Assembly (NCBI GenBank): GCA_024180945.1
Contig: JAKSGN010000003.1
Location: 682,001-746,000 of the forward strand
Direction of reading: 5' to 3'
DNA from: Macrophomina tecta
Lineage: Eukaryota; Ascomycota; Dothideomycetes; Botryosphaeriales; Botryosphaeriaceae
Length of the DNA stretch: 64,000 nt
Below are positions 1 to 10,722 of this stretch, one piece after another. The translations under genes were made by a program, and so were the position numbers. The notes beneath the pieces were generated by a model. It was not told where the DNA came from. It saw only the letters and a list, made by a program, of their open reading frames with translations, and searched no databases. Position 1 is the stretch's first letter, and each line of letters opens with the position of its first letter.

Positions 1-2860
1 AGAGGCAGCAATGTACGCTCTACCGAGTGTTAGCAGGCTGGGGGCGGTGTGGGCAGGGCGAGGCAACAGACCTCTCCTGGTTCTCCTCGTGCGTCCTCTC
101 CGTCTTCACGGGCTTCGCCGTGGACACAGTGCGAACCGGGGGCATGGTCCAGATCCAACGTATATTCAAGGGCGATACCAGGAGCCGGAGCTAGGCGGGT
201 TGATGCGCGGAGGGAAATCGGGGGACGAGGCTGGCGGACGAGCGTCAAGGAACGACTGATATCGAACCCAGGAGCTCCCACGCGAGGGTAGGATGCGGTG
301 GCAAAGACTTGGGATGGTAGGAGAGCGGGGGCGTCACCCCAGTTAAGTTTGTGGGAGGTGTGGCCGGGCTCGCGTTGGGCCGACCAGGCAAATCAAACGG
401 GACAAAAAGCAAAAAGCGGAGCAGCGAGGGCTGGATACGGTGTACCGGCTGAGTCGGAGCAGGCCTCTTATTAATTGGGCGGAGGCAGTGCGTGGGCGAG
501 AGATTCTGGAAACTCGATGGGGGCAGGCAACAACTAGTCCGGGCTCTGGGTGGCGGCGATCGAGCGCTGGACAAGCTCTTGTACGATGGGCGCGGAGGCG
601 CTGGCAATCGGGGCGGGCGGAGTTAAGTGAGTGGCGCTGTCCGGCTGGAGAGCTTTGGGCAAGGCGCGCGCGCGAAGCTGGGCACCGAGAAGGCGAACTG
701 CCGGCCTGCCACACAGCCGGACGCGCTAGGGGGCGGCGGGTCGGAGCAGGCAGACGACGACACAGAGAGAGGGGGCGCGGGAGGCGAGCGGTGGTGACGG
801 CGGCGGTGCGCGGTGACGAGCGGGCGACGGGCGGAGGGTGTGCGGGCACATAAAGCTGCGGGCGGCCGATAGCAGGGCGGCGCTAGCAGGCAACGTCGGG
901 CGGGAAGCGGGCGCCACGGCCGCGCGCTGTCCGGCTGCGTGCTGTGCTTGCGCTGCCTCCGTCTCTGCCTCTGCCTCTGCCCGCTGCCTCTGCCCGCTGT
1001 GGGCGCGCTGGCGGACGGACGCTCGGGCCCAAGCGGCGCGACGCTCGCCCGGCGCCCGCACGCCCGCCAGTCCGCGCGATCGAGGCCTTTCGCGCGCTAA
1101 GATCTCGCGCCCCGTGCGGGCATGGGATGCTCGATTGGCGATCGCTGCCCTCGCCGCTTCAGGCCAACGCGACCGTCCCCGCTGCGTCATGCTGACCTCG
1201 CACCGCCAGGTCTGATCTGCAGCGGCAGCGGCAGCGGCAGCGGCAGCGGCAGCGGCAGTGACAGCTGTCGCCGTTGTGTTAAGATGGCTTCACTCCTCAG
1301 CCGACCATGGTCCCAGCAGGGCGGGCCCCGCGCAGGAGTCATTTCCGCTGCAGCTCGGCTGCTGCTCTGTGAAGAAGAGAAGGCTGGTGGGACCCTGTCG
1401 TGGGCAAACGCCCTCGCGTCAGGGAGGTCCCGGGGCAGCGGACCAAGGCGCCTGGCTGCAAGGCCTCGCCAGCAACGTGCGGCGCGGTGCGTGTTGCGCG
1501 TAGATTGGCAAGCCGCTTCTCGAGCGTCCTGCGCGCTGCCCCAACTGGCTGCCCGCCAGATACGCGAGAACTCTATCTGCCCTGCGATCTCGATCTGGGC
1601 CGACGTCCACACCTGCCCTCCGATTCGCCCTGCCCGCTGCCCACATGCGGAACACGCCCTCCCTCACTCTCCCGGCTCCCTCCCTCCTACACTATCGCCC
1701 GCCTTTCGTCATCTCTCGGAGGCTGGGCCGCCGCTGCGCCCGGGTCCCGAGCCAGAGAGACGCCGCAGTGTCTGGCGGGAACAGGTGCGAATAAGCTCAG
1801 CCTCGCACGTGAAGCACTCGAAACTCGGGCCGCTCTAGTGGAAGGCGCTGGAAAGGTACGTCACTCGTTCCAGACCCTGGCTGCCCCCGCATGTGCCCGC
1901 GCGCTGGGGCCATTGAGCGCTCTGCTGCTGCTGCTCCTTCTCCTTCTTCTTCTTCCCCTTCTCCTCCTGCTGGCGCCATTTTCCCGCTGATTGGAGGCGT
2001 GCTGCAATAGTGGCCGATCTCTCCATGGCGTGAGGAATTGCGCATTATGCTCGTACGTCGCCGTGACGTGCTGTTTGCTGTTGTTGAGCCCCTCGCTCAC
2101 TAATCTCGTTGCTAATCAAGCTCGCGCTAGGCCGCTGCAGGCAGGAGCGCAGGCGTTTCCCTCGCCGCTGGATCTCACCCAGCTTTCCGATCGCTGAAAC
2201 ACCACAGTCCCCATGTCCAGATGTGCCGAAACGCGGGCTCCTGACAACTCGCAGTCTGTCTGCAGCAATTCCAATTATACCCTCGCCTCCCTCAAACAAG
2301 AGGCCAGCAACCACTTTCGTCATCATACCATGGTTTTAACGGTCGCCCGTCCTTCCTACCTATGCGCGAATCAGCTCTGGTCCCGGGCCCACGCCCACGC
2401 TCACGCTCACTGTCCTGCGCGGCCCGTGAAGGAATCCTCATACCTTTGCATTGCATCCCTCTTGCTTGATTGGCATGGCTTCGTTGTACCGCATTGGCTA
2501 CCACCCAACTCTGCCGAAATCCTGTCAGCCCGGCACATGGCTGCGACTACTGCCGCTGACAGGCTCGCATGCGTAATAGGTGCATGCGCATTTCTCTTGA
2601 CCAATCCAGAAATTGCTCGGATATCTTCAGCTACGCTGTGCGGAATTATTGCCCAATGGCCCGCCCGCCGATGCAGCAAATCTGGGCCTCGGTCTCATCC
2701 TCCGGGTCCACGCTCAGCTTATCTTAACCTCCCGAATCCGCCTCAGCAAGGGATAATCCACGCGCCGCCCCCAGAACTCATCCAGTACGGCACATGCTCC
2801 CCTTGCCAGAGGGCAGTTGAGATCCCGGAAAATTGCGCCGCCGTGCCCCTGTCTCCCCTA
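1..2860. other. GC-rich intergenic DNA, no gene recognised
   Basis: I see no reading frame here that looks like a real protein. The open frames at about 250-1200 come from very high GC and are arginine/alanine-rich on both strands, which is what random GC-rich sequence gives. The stretch has a hexanucleotide repeat near 1219 and a pyrimidine tract at about 1921-1975, both common in fungal promoters and leaders. It may be upstream DNA of a gene to the left of the window. It ends at the target-site duplication of the hAT element. Confidence 0.5.
1219..1258. repeat. GCAGCG hexanucleotide microsatellite
   Basis: Six and a half perfect tandem copies of the unit GCAGCG. It lies in intergenic DNA with no supported coding frame, so it is read as a simple microsatellite. 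Confidence 0.85.
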
Positions 2861-2868
2861 CCCAAGTC
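2861..2868 (+). repeat. Target-site duplication of hAT element, left copy
   Basis: CCCAAGTC, identical to 5594-5601, directly abutting the left terminal inverted repeat. Eight bases is the hAT family length. Confidence 0.92.
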
Positions 2869-2889
2869 CAGACATCCCAGTAATAAATA
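2869..2889 (+). repeat. hAT left terminal inverted repeat
   Basis: 21 bases beginning CAGACATCCCA. They match the reverse complement of 5573-5593 at 20 of 21 positions (the mismatch is base 12, G here and A in the right end). Beyond base 21 the similarity becomes a loose AT-rich match. Confidence 0.92.
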
Positions 2890-2919
2890 TATATTTATTA
2901 TTAAGGGCATATTTATTGT

Positions 2920-2970
2920 TAAGCTTTTCCATAAGGATAATAATATAGACGCTGCCAATAAATATATATT
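2920..2970 (+). repeat. Subterminal direct repeat of hAT element, left copy
   Basis: About 50 bases sharing the ordered blocks TAAGCTT, GATAATAATAT and CTGCCAAT with 5502-5550 in the same orientation. Subterminal repeats are often transposase-binding sites in hAT elements. The role here is inferred. Confidence 0.7.
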
Positions 2971-3197
2971 GTTAACTATTAATAATATAGGCCCACTATT
3001 TTCCAGCGCCAATTCCCCCAGAGTGTTTCAGATTAAATTGCAGTCTTGTACGCATATTACTGCTTATCAGGCCTCTAGATAGGAGGTGAACTCCAATGTT
3101 TGTAACTCCTAGCAACCGAAACTGCTGCCTCGCCATACCCGTCACGTTGCAAGTACGCAGTTCGTAATACATCAGCGACATATCTCTACACACGACA

Positions 3198-5491
3198 ATG
3201 GACGTCAACATATCCTCACTGCCCCAATCCAATGCCCCGTCAAGTTCTTCCTCCGTGGTACCCTCTGACAGTGCCTCACAAGTTGCCAGCACACTGTCAG
3301 AACCCGAGGCATCGTCAGCTCAGCATACGGTCAAGAGACGGAAACTGAGAGCCACATCAACATGGGATCACTTTCGAGAAGCTCAAGGCGACGAGCCACG
3401 TACTATGAGCGGGAAATTACTTCACTACTGCACGCGTTGTCGCAACCCATCCTGGTCAACCCACATATCTGGCAACGCCCGCTATCATCTCGAGAAGGCT
3501 CATCACATACTTGTTCGAGAGGATTCAAAATCTCAAAACAGGCGCCAACTAGCCATCGAAAATGCCTTCGCAAGAACAACCGGCAAGCGGCTGCAGCAAG
3601 TCAGGGAGAATGAGATGAACACTCTACGGAGTGTAATCAATGTCGATGCCTTTCGAGAGGCACAGATGTTGCTATCCGCACATAAACATTTACCGCTCAA
3701 CTTCGTAACCTGGCCGGAATACCAGGCACTTCTGGCCGCGATAAACCCTGCCGTTGAAGAGTTCCTAACTGATTCCGGTAGCACAGTTGCGGCGGACTTG
3801 GATAGGGCCTACGATGCGCATCAACAATCCGTAAAGGAATGGCTAGAACGTGCCCGGAGCCTCGTACACATTGCTATGGACGTATGGTCTTCTCCTCAGC
3901 GGAAGGCCTATATCGCTGTTCACGCCCAATGGGTTGACGAGGCCTACAAACCTCGGAAAGCATTGCTAGGGCTACCAAACCTCCGCCGCTCTCACGCCGG
4001 CACGGCTATGGCACCTCACTTGATGACGATTATCCGACAGTACCACTTAGCGCCCCGAATCGGCTACTTCACTGGGGACAATGACGCAAAGAATGACACC
4101 TGTCTCCGCCAACTTGCTGTTGAGCTGTCGCAAGAGTACGGCCTTACACTTGACCCAGTGTCCTCTCGAACGCGGTGTGCCGGCCACATCATTAACTTGT
4201 CCCTTCAAGCCTTTCTCTTTGCAACTAGTGAGGACGCTCTGCAGGCCGCAATTGCGCAGGCGCAACACGAGGTAAATGATGTAACAGTTGCGGACGCGTT
4301 ACACGACCAAATTCAGTCGAACACTTGTCACAAGAGTCACGACAGGCGCAAGAAACGCCATGACACTGCCGGCTGGCGGAGCATCGGCCCAATGGGTAAA
4401 CTCCACAACATTGCGGTGTTCATCCGTAATTCCACAGTGCGCAACGATGCATGGGATGACATTGCAGAAAAGGCGCTTGGAATTGACAATATCACCCGTT
4501 GGAACTCATGGTTCAAGTTGCTTGATGCGGCTATCAGCCAAGAGGGTCCATTGTCAATATTCCTCAACCAATACCACAACGAGCTGGAAGACGACATCCT
4601 CACACATGATGATTGGCAAGTACTCAAAATGACTCACGAGTTCTTGCAGCCGTTTTACCAAGCGACCTTGGAGCAGCAAATGGAGTGGGCATCAATAGAT
4701 CAGGTGCTAGAGAATATGGATATTCTTTTCATGCAGTTTGAGAATGCCAAGGTAAGCCATGGACGGCTCGATCGATTACCAGACCTGGACTGATGTTAAA
4801 GCAGGGCAAATACGCCAGCAACGCGCGTATGGTTCATTCCATTCACATGGGTTGGTGGGTTCTCTCGAAGTATTATGAAGAGAGTGACAGAAACCCAATA
4901 TATGCCACGGCATTATTGCTCCATCCAGAAAAGCGCCGGAGGTACCTTGACCGCCACTGGGCAGAGGAATGGAGGCAGACCGCTATTGCTGGTGCACGGC
5001 AGCATTGGGCGAAGTACAAGGACCGGCCACTCCCGTCGGAGTCCGCGGCTCGGCTGAACGACGAACGACGGGAAGTAACACCGTACGAGCGTATCAAGCA
5101 GTCAATGAGTGTCTTGGATGAACCCGGAGATGAGGATGAATTCGAAAAATTCGTCAATTCTCCGCCAAGACCTATGACGACCAAAACACCGCTTGAATGG
5201 TGGTGTCGAGAAGAACAGAGGATTGAGTATCCACGTTTACACCAATTGGCCATTGACATACTAAGTGTGCCGGCGATGTCCGACGATCCGGAACGGGTAT
5301 TCTCTTGCGCAAGGCGGACAATTTCTTGGGACAGGGCACGGCTCTCGCCTGATACTATCGAGAAGCTTCAATGCCTGAGCAACTGGGTGAAGAATGACTT
5401 GGTCCGCAAAGTCTACGTGGCAGTAGATGGTAAGGTCATGGATATTGCTGGCGGCAACGACGACATGCATGGCGCTTCAGTTTTATATTAA
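3198..5491 (+). CDS. hAT transposase, two exons, 746 aa
   Basis: Exons 3198-4751 and 4805-5491, joined in phase 0 by a 53-nt intron with GTAAGC donor, CTGAT branch-like site and GCAG acceptor. The N-terminus is serine-rich with a basic KRRK patch. A BED-like zinc finger follows (CTRC at about residues 78-81, histidines near 96-102). The RNase H-like core shows AMDVWSS (about 226-232, first catalytic Asp) and TGDNDAKND (about 292-300, second Asp), then CAGHIINLSLQ and NITRWNSWF. The C-terminus has the hAT dimerisation region: PLEWW, then the LSVPAMSDDPERVFS signature. Length and domain order fit an autonomous fungal hAT transposase of the Restless/Tol2 type. It should bind the element ends and carry out cut-and-paste transposition. 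No disabling change is visible. Confidence 0.93.
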
Positions 5492-5501
5492 TAATTATTG
5501 A

Positions 5502-5550
5502 TAAGCTTAGCAATCGATAATAATATTAGGATCTGCCAATGAATACATAA
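5502..5550 (+). repeat. Subterminal direct repeat of hAT element, right copy
   Basis: Same blocks, order and orientation as 2920-2970. It starts just after the transposase stop codon. Confidence 0.7.
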
Positions 5551-5572
5551 GAATATGTCAATATTATGTATT

Positions 5573-5593
5573 TATTTATTATTGGGATGTCTG
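5573..5593 (-). repeat. hAT right terminal inverted repeat
   Basis: Reverse complement begins CAGACATCCCA and matches the left end over 21 bases with one mismatch. Confidence 0.92.
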
Positions 5594-5601
5594 CCCAAGT
5601 C
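5594..5601 (+). repeat. Target-site duplication of hAT element, right copy
   Basis: CCCAAGTC, identical to 2861-2868, directly after the right terminal inverted repeat. Confidence 0.92.
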
Positions 5602-8600
5602 TCACCGACAAAGGTAAGCAGTGCGAAACCAACAGCGCCGGACAGCCAAGTATTCAGCGAGACGATCCGGCCAAAGTCACTATAACCGTTTAATTCTCTG
5701 CCGCTTGTGCCGGATGACGACGAAGTGGACGGCCCGTAACTGCAAAGTCGCCAATGCCCACCTCATACGCGCCCGAGCGCGATCATGCGCGAAATAATCA
5801 CGTCGTTTCTTCTTTTTGCCGTCTCACCAGGGTCTGGCAGCTTTCATCCGTGTGCGATCGTACCTGGGCAGCTGCCAGATCGCTAACTGATCGTCAGCGC
5901 TCTAAGGAAGACCTACAGAAGCCAGCGAAACGGAGCCATTGTTGGCGTTGTACAAGTGGCGAAAAAAAGAAAGAAAAACCAATGGGTACGAGACAGGCCT
6001 CTCGCCGGAAGACCATCCAGAGACCCTGCAGCGACTCCAAATCTCAACCCTCAAAGCGCCCGAGATTAGCGAGCTGCAGTAGCACCACCGCTGCTCCGTA
6101 AGCCCGTCCGCATGTCCCAGAGATCGTCAGCTCACCCGAGCCAGATCCTAGACTGTGGGGATCCGTCCATGTGTCATTCTTATTTCATCCTCACCCAACA
6201 CGTACCCACACCTCACGTAAATTGTGCCTCTCGAAACTAGACGTCACTTCTTCCAAACCATTATATCTTGGCTTTCATGCTTGCCCTCTCGAGCAGTGAA
6301 TGCCTAATCTGCGACCTTCCGTCAGGTGATACTTAGAGGGAAAAAAAAAGGAAAGATGAGAAAAACAAAGCGCATGGTCCAATACGCATCTGCGAACCTG
6401 CGAGCAAAACGGTCCTATCGTCTGGCACAAAAGCTTAACCTTATTGCTTCGCCGCTGGGCCGAATTCGGAACCCCTCCACAATCCCGCGTTTTCCTCGGC
6501 GCCAAGTCCAATCACCGCCCCCTCCTCTGTCCAACGCAGCTATAGGACCGGTGGGTCGCGGAAGGAGGTGGCAATAGGTACGATGGGAAAAAGACTGTGG
6601 CGCCAAGCTCATGCTTCCCTTTACTTCCGGGTTCGTTGTTGCCCCTCACCAGAATAGTGAGCCGTGGTGCAACGTTCTTTTTTTTTTTTTCTTCCTTTTC
6701 TTCTTTCAACAACCAGCAGGGAGAGGGCCGAAGTATGCATCGCCTTCGTCTTTAAATTCCCATTGGTGCTTGTGCATATGCAGTGAAAGGCGGCTTCTTG
6801 CATACCAGCTTCGCCGCTCGTCGAGCTCTGACGAAGGCCCCATCATGCCCGTCTGCTGAAGTGATAATGATCTCTTGGCGCCGCACCATTACTCTCACCC
6901 TCCATTGTCCCCTCACATCCTCTGCATCCACCGGAACGAACGGCTTCCGCCCTCTCAAACATACCAAACAGAAAAGAAAAGGCCTTGAAGCGGGAAGTAC
7001 ATTCCCCACAAAACGACGGAAGGCGGGGAGACGAGATAATGGAACAGTTCGATTAGGAAGAAAATATTAAAAAAAAAAAAAAAAAGAAATAAAGGTTAAA
7101 AGGAAGCGGCTCCGCGCCGCTTCCTTAACGGAGATAAACGTTCTACGCGTGCACGCTCGCTACCAGGTACATGCAGGCTATTGGAGGGAATGACTCCGAA
7201 CGGGTTAGAGGAAGTACGGAGGGGGCGCTTTGCCCCACTTTGCTCGTTGAGGCACATACGATCGACGAGTGCGGGGATGGGGCTCTCGGCGGACTCATTT
7301 CCGAGGGCTTGCCCCCGGGCACGGGGGCTGTCAAAGGGTCGACTGCGGTGCGTGGGAGTGGAAGGACAGCTTGTGATGAGCGGCCGAGCGGCCGTGCCCG
7401 ACATCGCTTGGTCGAGGGCCGGAGCGGTGTCGTAAGTTACTGCAATCTGCCTCTTACCATCAGCGCGTGGAGGCATTGCGTCCCAACGCGAACGCTGCCG
7501 CTTTCTCTGGACATATATCGATACACAGACGGGTGCCTTCTCCGCCCACGCGTAGGTGTGCGCTTGCTGTTGCGATAATATCTGGAACCGATCTTGAGGG
7601 TGGTGGACTTGATATGGTGTTCTTGGCGGCTTAGCCTTCGTTTCCCTATGGAGGGGAGTGGGGGTAGGAGCTGGAACGGTGGGGCTTTGTAATTCGTGCC
7701 CGTCTGAAGACTTGTTGTGGAGCGGGAATCAAGGACATGGGTTTCTTGGCCAGCCATGCCCGGTACTTTCTAGTCAGGGTTGGTCATGTGATGTGCTATA
7801 TGGAAGTCCAGTATAAGTGTTAAAAAATATAGAGAAGAATAAGTACCGCATCGTTCTGACTTGAGTATTTTACTTCGTCCAGTCTCTAATGCAGACGCAT
7901 AAATACGTTCTATAAGCCTCTTTCTTGTTGATGGTTCTGTGCCTGTAAGAAATGTATTAGCCTTTTGCGTTTCAATTTCAGGAGGCTGGTGTCCTTGTAA
8001 TGTTGTCTAACGTTGGCTCCACTGTAAAAGGCGCCCGCTATTTGCCCATGTCGGATACCCAGCTATCACTGAAACCGTATATCAGAGCCAGTACCTAGGG
8101 CAGGGTACTCTCTGTCGTTCTTCTGGTATCCTTAGTGCTTGACCGCGGGATGGCTTTTTGTATATCACCCTGGCGATGCCCACATCATGTACTAACTCAG
8201 CCGGGCCATTAATTTTGGTACCATTTGCTTGTTCTCGTAAACGGGTAGATTAGGTTTCTAAATCGGCTTCCCCTTTATGTGAAGCACCAGGCGGAGCTTC
8301 ATTCTGTCAATAAGATGGGGCGAGTTAATGGATAAGGAGAGTATTTGTACTGCTTTAGTGTCGCGGGCATCCGCGGAGACATTAGATGTGAGCGGAGGCG
8401 TTTTGGAAGCCAAGAAGTTGCAAGGACATCCAAGTGGTATATTTGGACAATAAATGGTTTCATATGAAGGATTGTGGTTTGAGCACTGTCGGAAGACGCA
8501 GCTAGAGCAGCAGACCTGCAAAGCACAACGTTTATCTAATTCTACACTAAGCCACTTACCAAAGGACCTAGAAATGGCTGAAAGCTCAATCAGGAAGCGG

Positions 8601-9936
8601 GAACGCTAATGTCACGACAGGTCTCTGTCCGCCGAGTCGGGGCGTTTTGGCTTTGAAGTCGAGAGCTTCTTAAGACCCAAGTCTCACGAAGAATCGTAGC
8701 AATCGCAAGTGGATACGGCGCCTTCGAAGTTCTTTCCGTAAATGGCACACCTGTTGCTGTCCACAGGCTGTTCAGCAGTTAAAGAGCCCATGGTGGAAAT
8801 CTCTCTTGCGTCATTCGTGGGTTATGAATGGGCTGTTGTGCAACTCGTCCACGGTAGATGCTGGTCGTGTTGCTCAGTGATGTTGGGTATGCTGGTGTGC
8901 GTAAGACTGGGCTTTTATTGAATAAAGACGGATAGTGAAAGGATCTTAATATATTGATGAGGGTGATGAGCGTAATGAGTGGACATTGTGAACGGAAGCA
9001 AGAGCCCAGAAGAACGTTATTTTGGTGGGGTTAGTTTGGTTAGTTCAGCAGGAAAATACTTTGTTCCTGATCCCGGGACAGCATATTCACAATGCCTTCG
9101 TCCTCCTGTCAGCACACCCATCCTGAGAAGAGGACAAAGGCGGTGTCTCTGTTGAACCTTCACCATAGAACTTCTGAGAATATCCTTGGATGCGAAAAAT
9201 CAGGGAGGCAATAACCTCTAAGGTAATGTCGCAGACACTTGTCGAAGATCTCACACAGTCATCAAACAAAGCCGAAAAATTGCAGCGTTGGGATACTGAA
9301 TAGTAATGTTTGAGTAGTAGGGAATCCGCTAGCACATCTCAGTGTCGGCTTTGCACTCCTGTGAGGTATGACGTGGTAATGCGGAAGATTGAGATGTGCT
9401 CCCCGATTTCTGCCATTGAAGGAAGTATCAGCTCTCTCTCCATTGCCAATTACTATTCGAGAGCACCTGTTTGAATGCTCGTGAGCCTGCCTAGGACGAT
9501 TCTGCTACTTGGATTGGTGGGTCGCATTGTGTCGCCCTCAAGTGATTGATTGGTTGCCTACTATCCTACGCCTCTCTGTGCTCTGAAGAGCTTTGCGATT
9601 TCGCTGTAATTAGCATTAATTGGAGCTCCTGTGCACGTGGTGAAGAGTAGCAACTGCGCTGTAGTATTGGTCACCTCCAAGCCTCCTCCTCTCAAATCTC
9701 TCCATCTCCTCTCCCACACCAACTTTCCTGCATGCACCATCAGCATTTTCCCGCCCCAATGTCCAATGCATTCTTTGCTCTTTTATATACCTCTTGCTCT
9801 TCCATTCACCCCTTCCAGACCCGTACACTACTATCCCCAAACTGCTATCGGACTTCAAGTTAGCGGCACCATTGCCGCAACCTCCAAGCTATCCTTCCAG
9901 GCTTCCCCTAGCTCAGTCTCCGGATTGGCGGCTTTC
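5602..9936. other. Long intergenic region, no gene recognised
   Basis: Open frames in this 4.3 kb are short, have unconvincing composition and show no recognised domain. Visible landmarks are poly-T near 6680, a 17-base poly-A run at 7069-7085 followed by a perfect hairpin, and an AT-richer stretch from about 7790 to 9100. A cysteine-containing minus-strand frame at 8258-8526 was considered and left out. A TATATA-like site with pyrimidine tracts at about 9770-9820 could be the promoter of the small gene at 9937. Confidence 0.4.
7100..7126. repeat. Perfect 11-bp inverted repeat with 5-nt loop
   Basis: AAGGAAGCGGC at 7100-7110 pairs perfectly with GCCGCTTCCTT at 7116-7126 around the loop TCCGC. 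It sits 14 bases after a 17-base poly-A run. No gene is called next to it, and its function is unknown. Confidence 0.75.
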
Positions 9937-10349
9937 ATGATCATGGAGAAGGTGAGATTTCTTACTTCGCTGGAGCTGTGGTTAGGAACGGTAACTTTGG
10001 CATGCTTCCGAGTATCCTGCTCACTCAGTTAAGCAAATGGCTGACCCCGGCTTTTATGTGGTTCTGCAACTCTTTGAAACCTCAGTTTGCTTGCGACCTT
10101 GGTCACTTGCCTAGCGGAATCTGCCCAGACCCTACGCGTTGGAGCTTGTTGGTCATGACGAGAGATTCTCCAAGTGATCCGGCGAGGTTTGCGGCACTCT
10201 GCCGGGATGTTGTCGAGGAGTGGACAGCGGTGTTGGGTACGGTGTGGAAGAGAGGTTGTGAATACTTTTTGATGGGAGAGCTGGATTTCTTGGTTGAGTT
10301 AGCCAATGGAGCAGCCGATGGAAAGCTGACCGCTCATGTTTTTGATTAA
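9937..10349 (+). CDS. Hypothetical small protein, two exons, about 111 aa
   Basis: I do not recognise this protein. The second exon (10029-10349) has a composition that looks coded: a basic/acidic helical C-terminus around RFAALCRDVVEEW and GELDFLVELANGA, ending at TAA. A minimal model joins exon 1 (9937-9951, MIMEK) across a 77-nt intron (GTGAGA donor, CTCAG acceptor) in phase 0. The same frame is open upstream of 9937, so the start could be earlier, for example the ATG near 9763. The TATATA-like site at about 9785 fits better with the later start. It has no visible signal peptide or domain and could still be a chance frame. Confidence 0.35.
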
Positions 10350-10722
10350 TTCCTGAACCCAGGAGAGTTGTGAAGCCCCAGCTTTCGTACTGCTAAAATT
10401 GTCTCATAGGTCTTGCTAAAGCCTCATGATCATAAGGCCCCAAGCCCTCAGTGCCACTCGTAAGCATGGCCCTTTCTCATTCATCCTTAACAGTGACTCT
10501 TACTGGCCGTTTGAGCGGGAACCTTGAATGAGCGGTCAATATCGCTCAATGACTTACCATTCCAACCTGCATGATCGTCCCAAAAACTTCTTGTAATGTG
10601 CGAGTAAGCAATACAACTGGAGAGAACCATAAGTGTGGAGACTGGGATGGAAGATGCACGGAAACTGGGTATTTCTCTATCACAGCACATCCTTCTACAA
10701 AGTAAGAACCGTTCTATTCCAC
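10350..10722. other. Short intergenic stretch between convergent genes
   Basis: The 3' ends of the tentative gene at 9937 and of the minus-strand mitochondrial carrier face each other here. I see no further gene or structured element. Confidence 0.5.

Larger units (their letters stand above)
2869..5593 (+). mobile_element. Complete hAT-superfamily DNA transposon, 2725 bp
   Basis: The ends are defined by sequence. An 8-bp direct duplication CCCAAGTC lies at 2861-2868 and again at 5594-5601, immediately outside inverted repeats that both begin CAGACATCCCA. Eight-base duplications and short CAG-starting inverted repeats are typical of hAT elements. Inside is one two-exon gene for a hAT transposase with no stop or frameshift in its exons. 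The non-coding flanks inside the element are AT-rich, unlike the GC-rich DNA into which it is inserted. The perfect duplication and intact gene suggest a recent insertion that may still be autonomous. Activity itself cannot be seen from sequence. Confidence 0.93.

Noticed and set aside
245..1838. Several overlapping open frames on both strands at the left edge
   Set aside because: Arg/Ala/Pro/Ser-rich composition in all frames with no agreement between them; typical of GC-rich promoter DNA.
8258..8526. Minus-strand frame rich in cysteine, resembling a small secreted protein
   Set aside because: No signal peptide, no clear start or splice structure; the cysteines cluster only at the N-terminal end.
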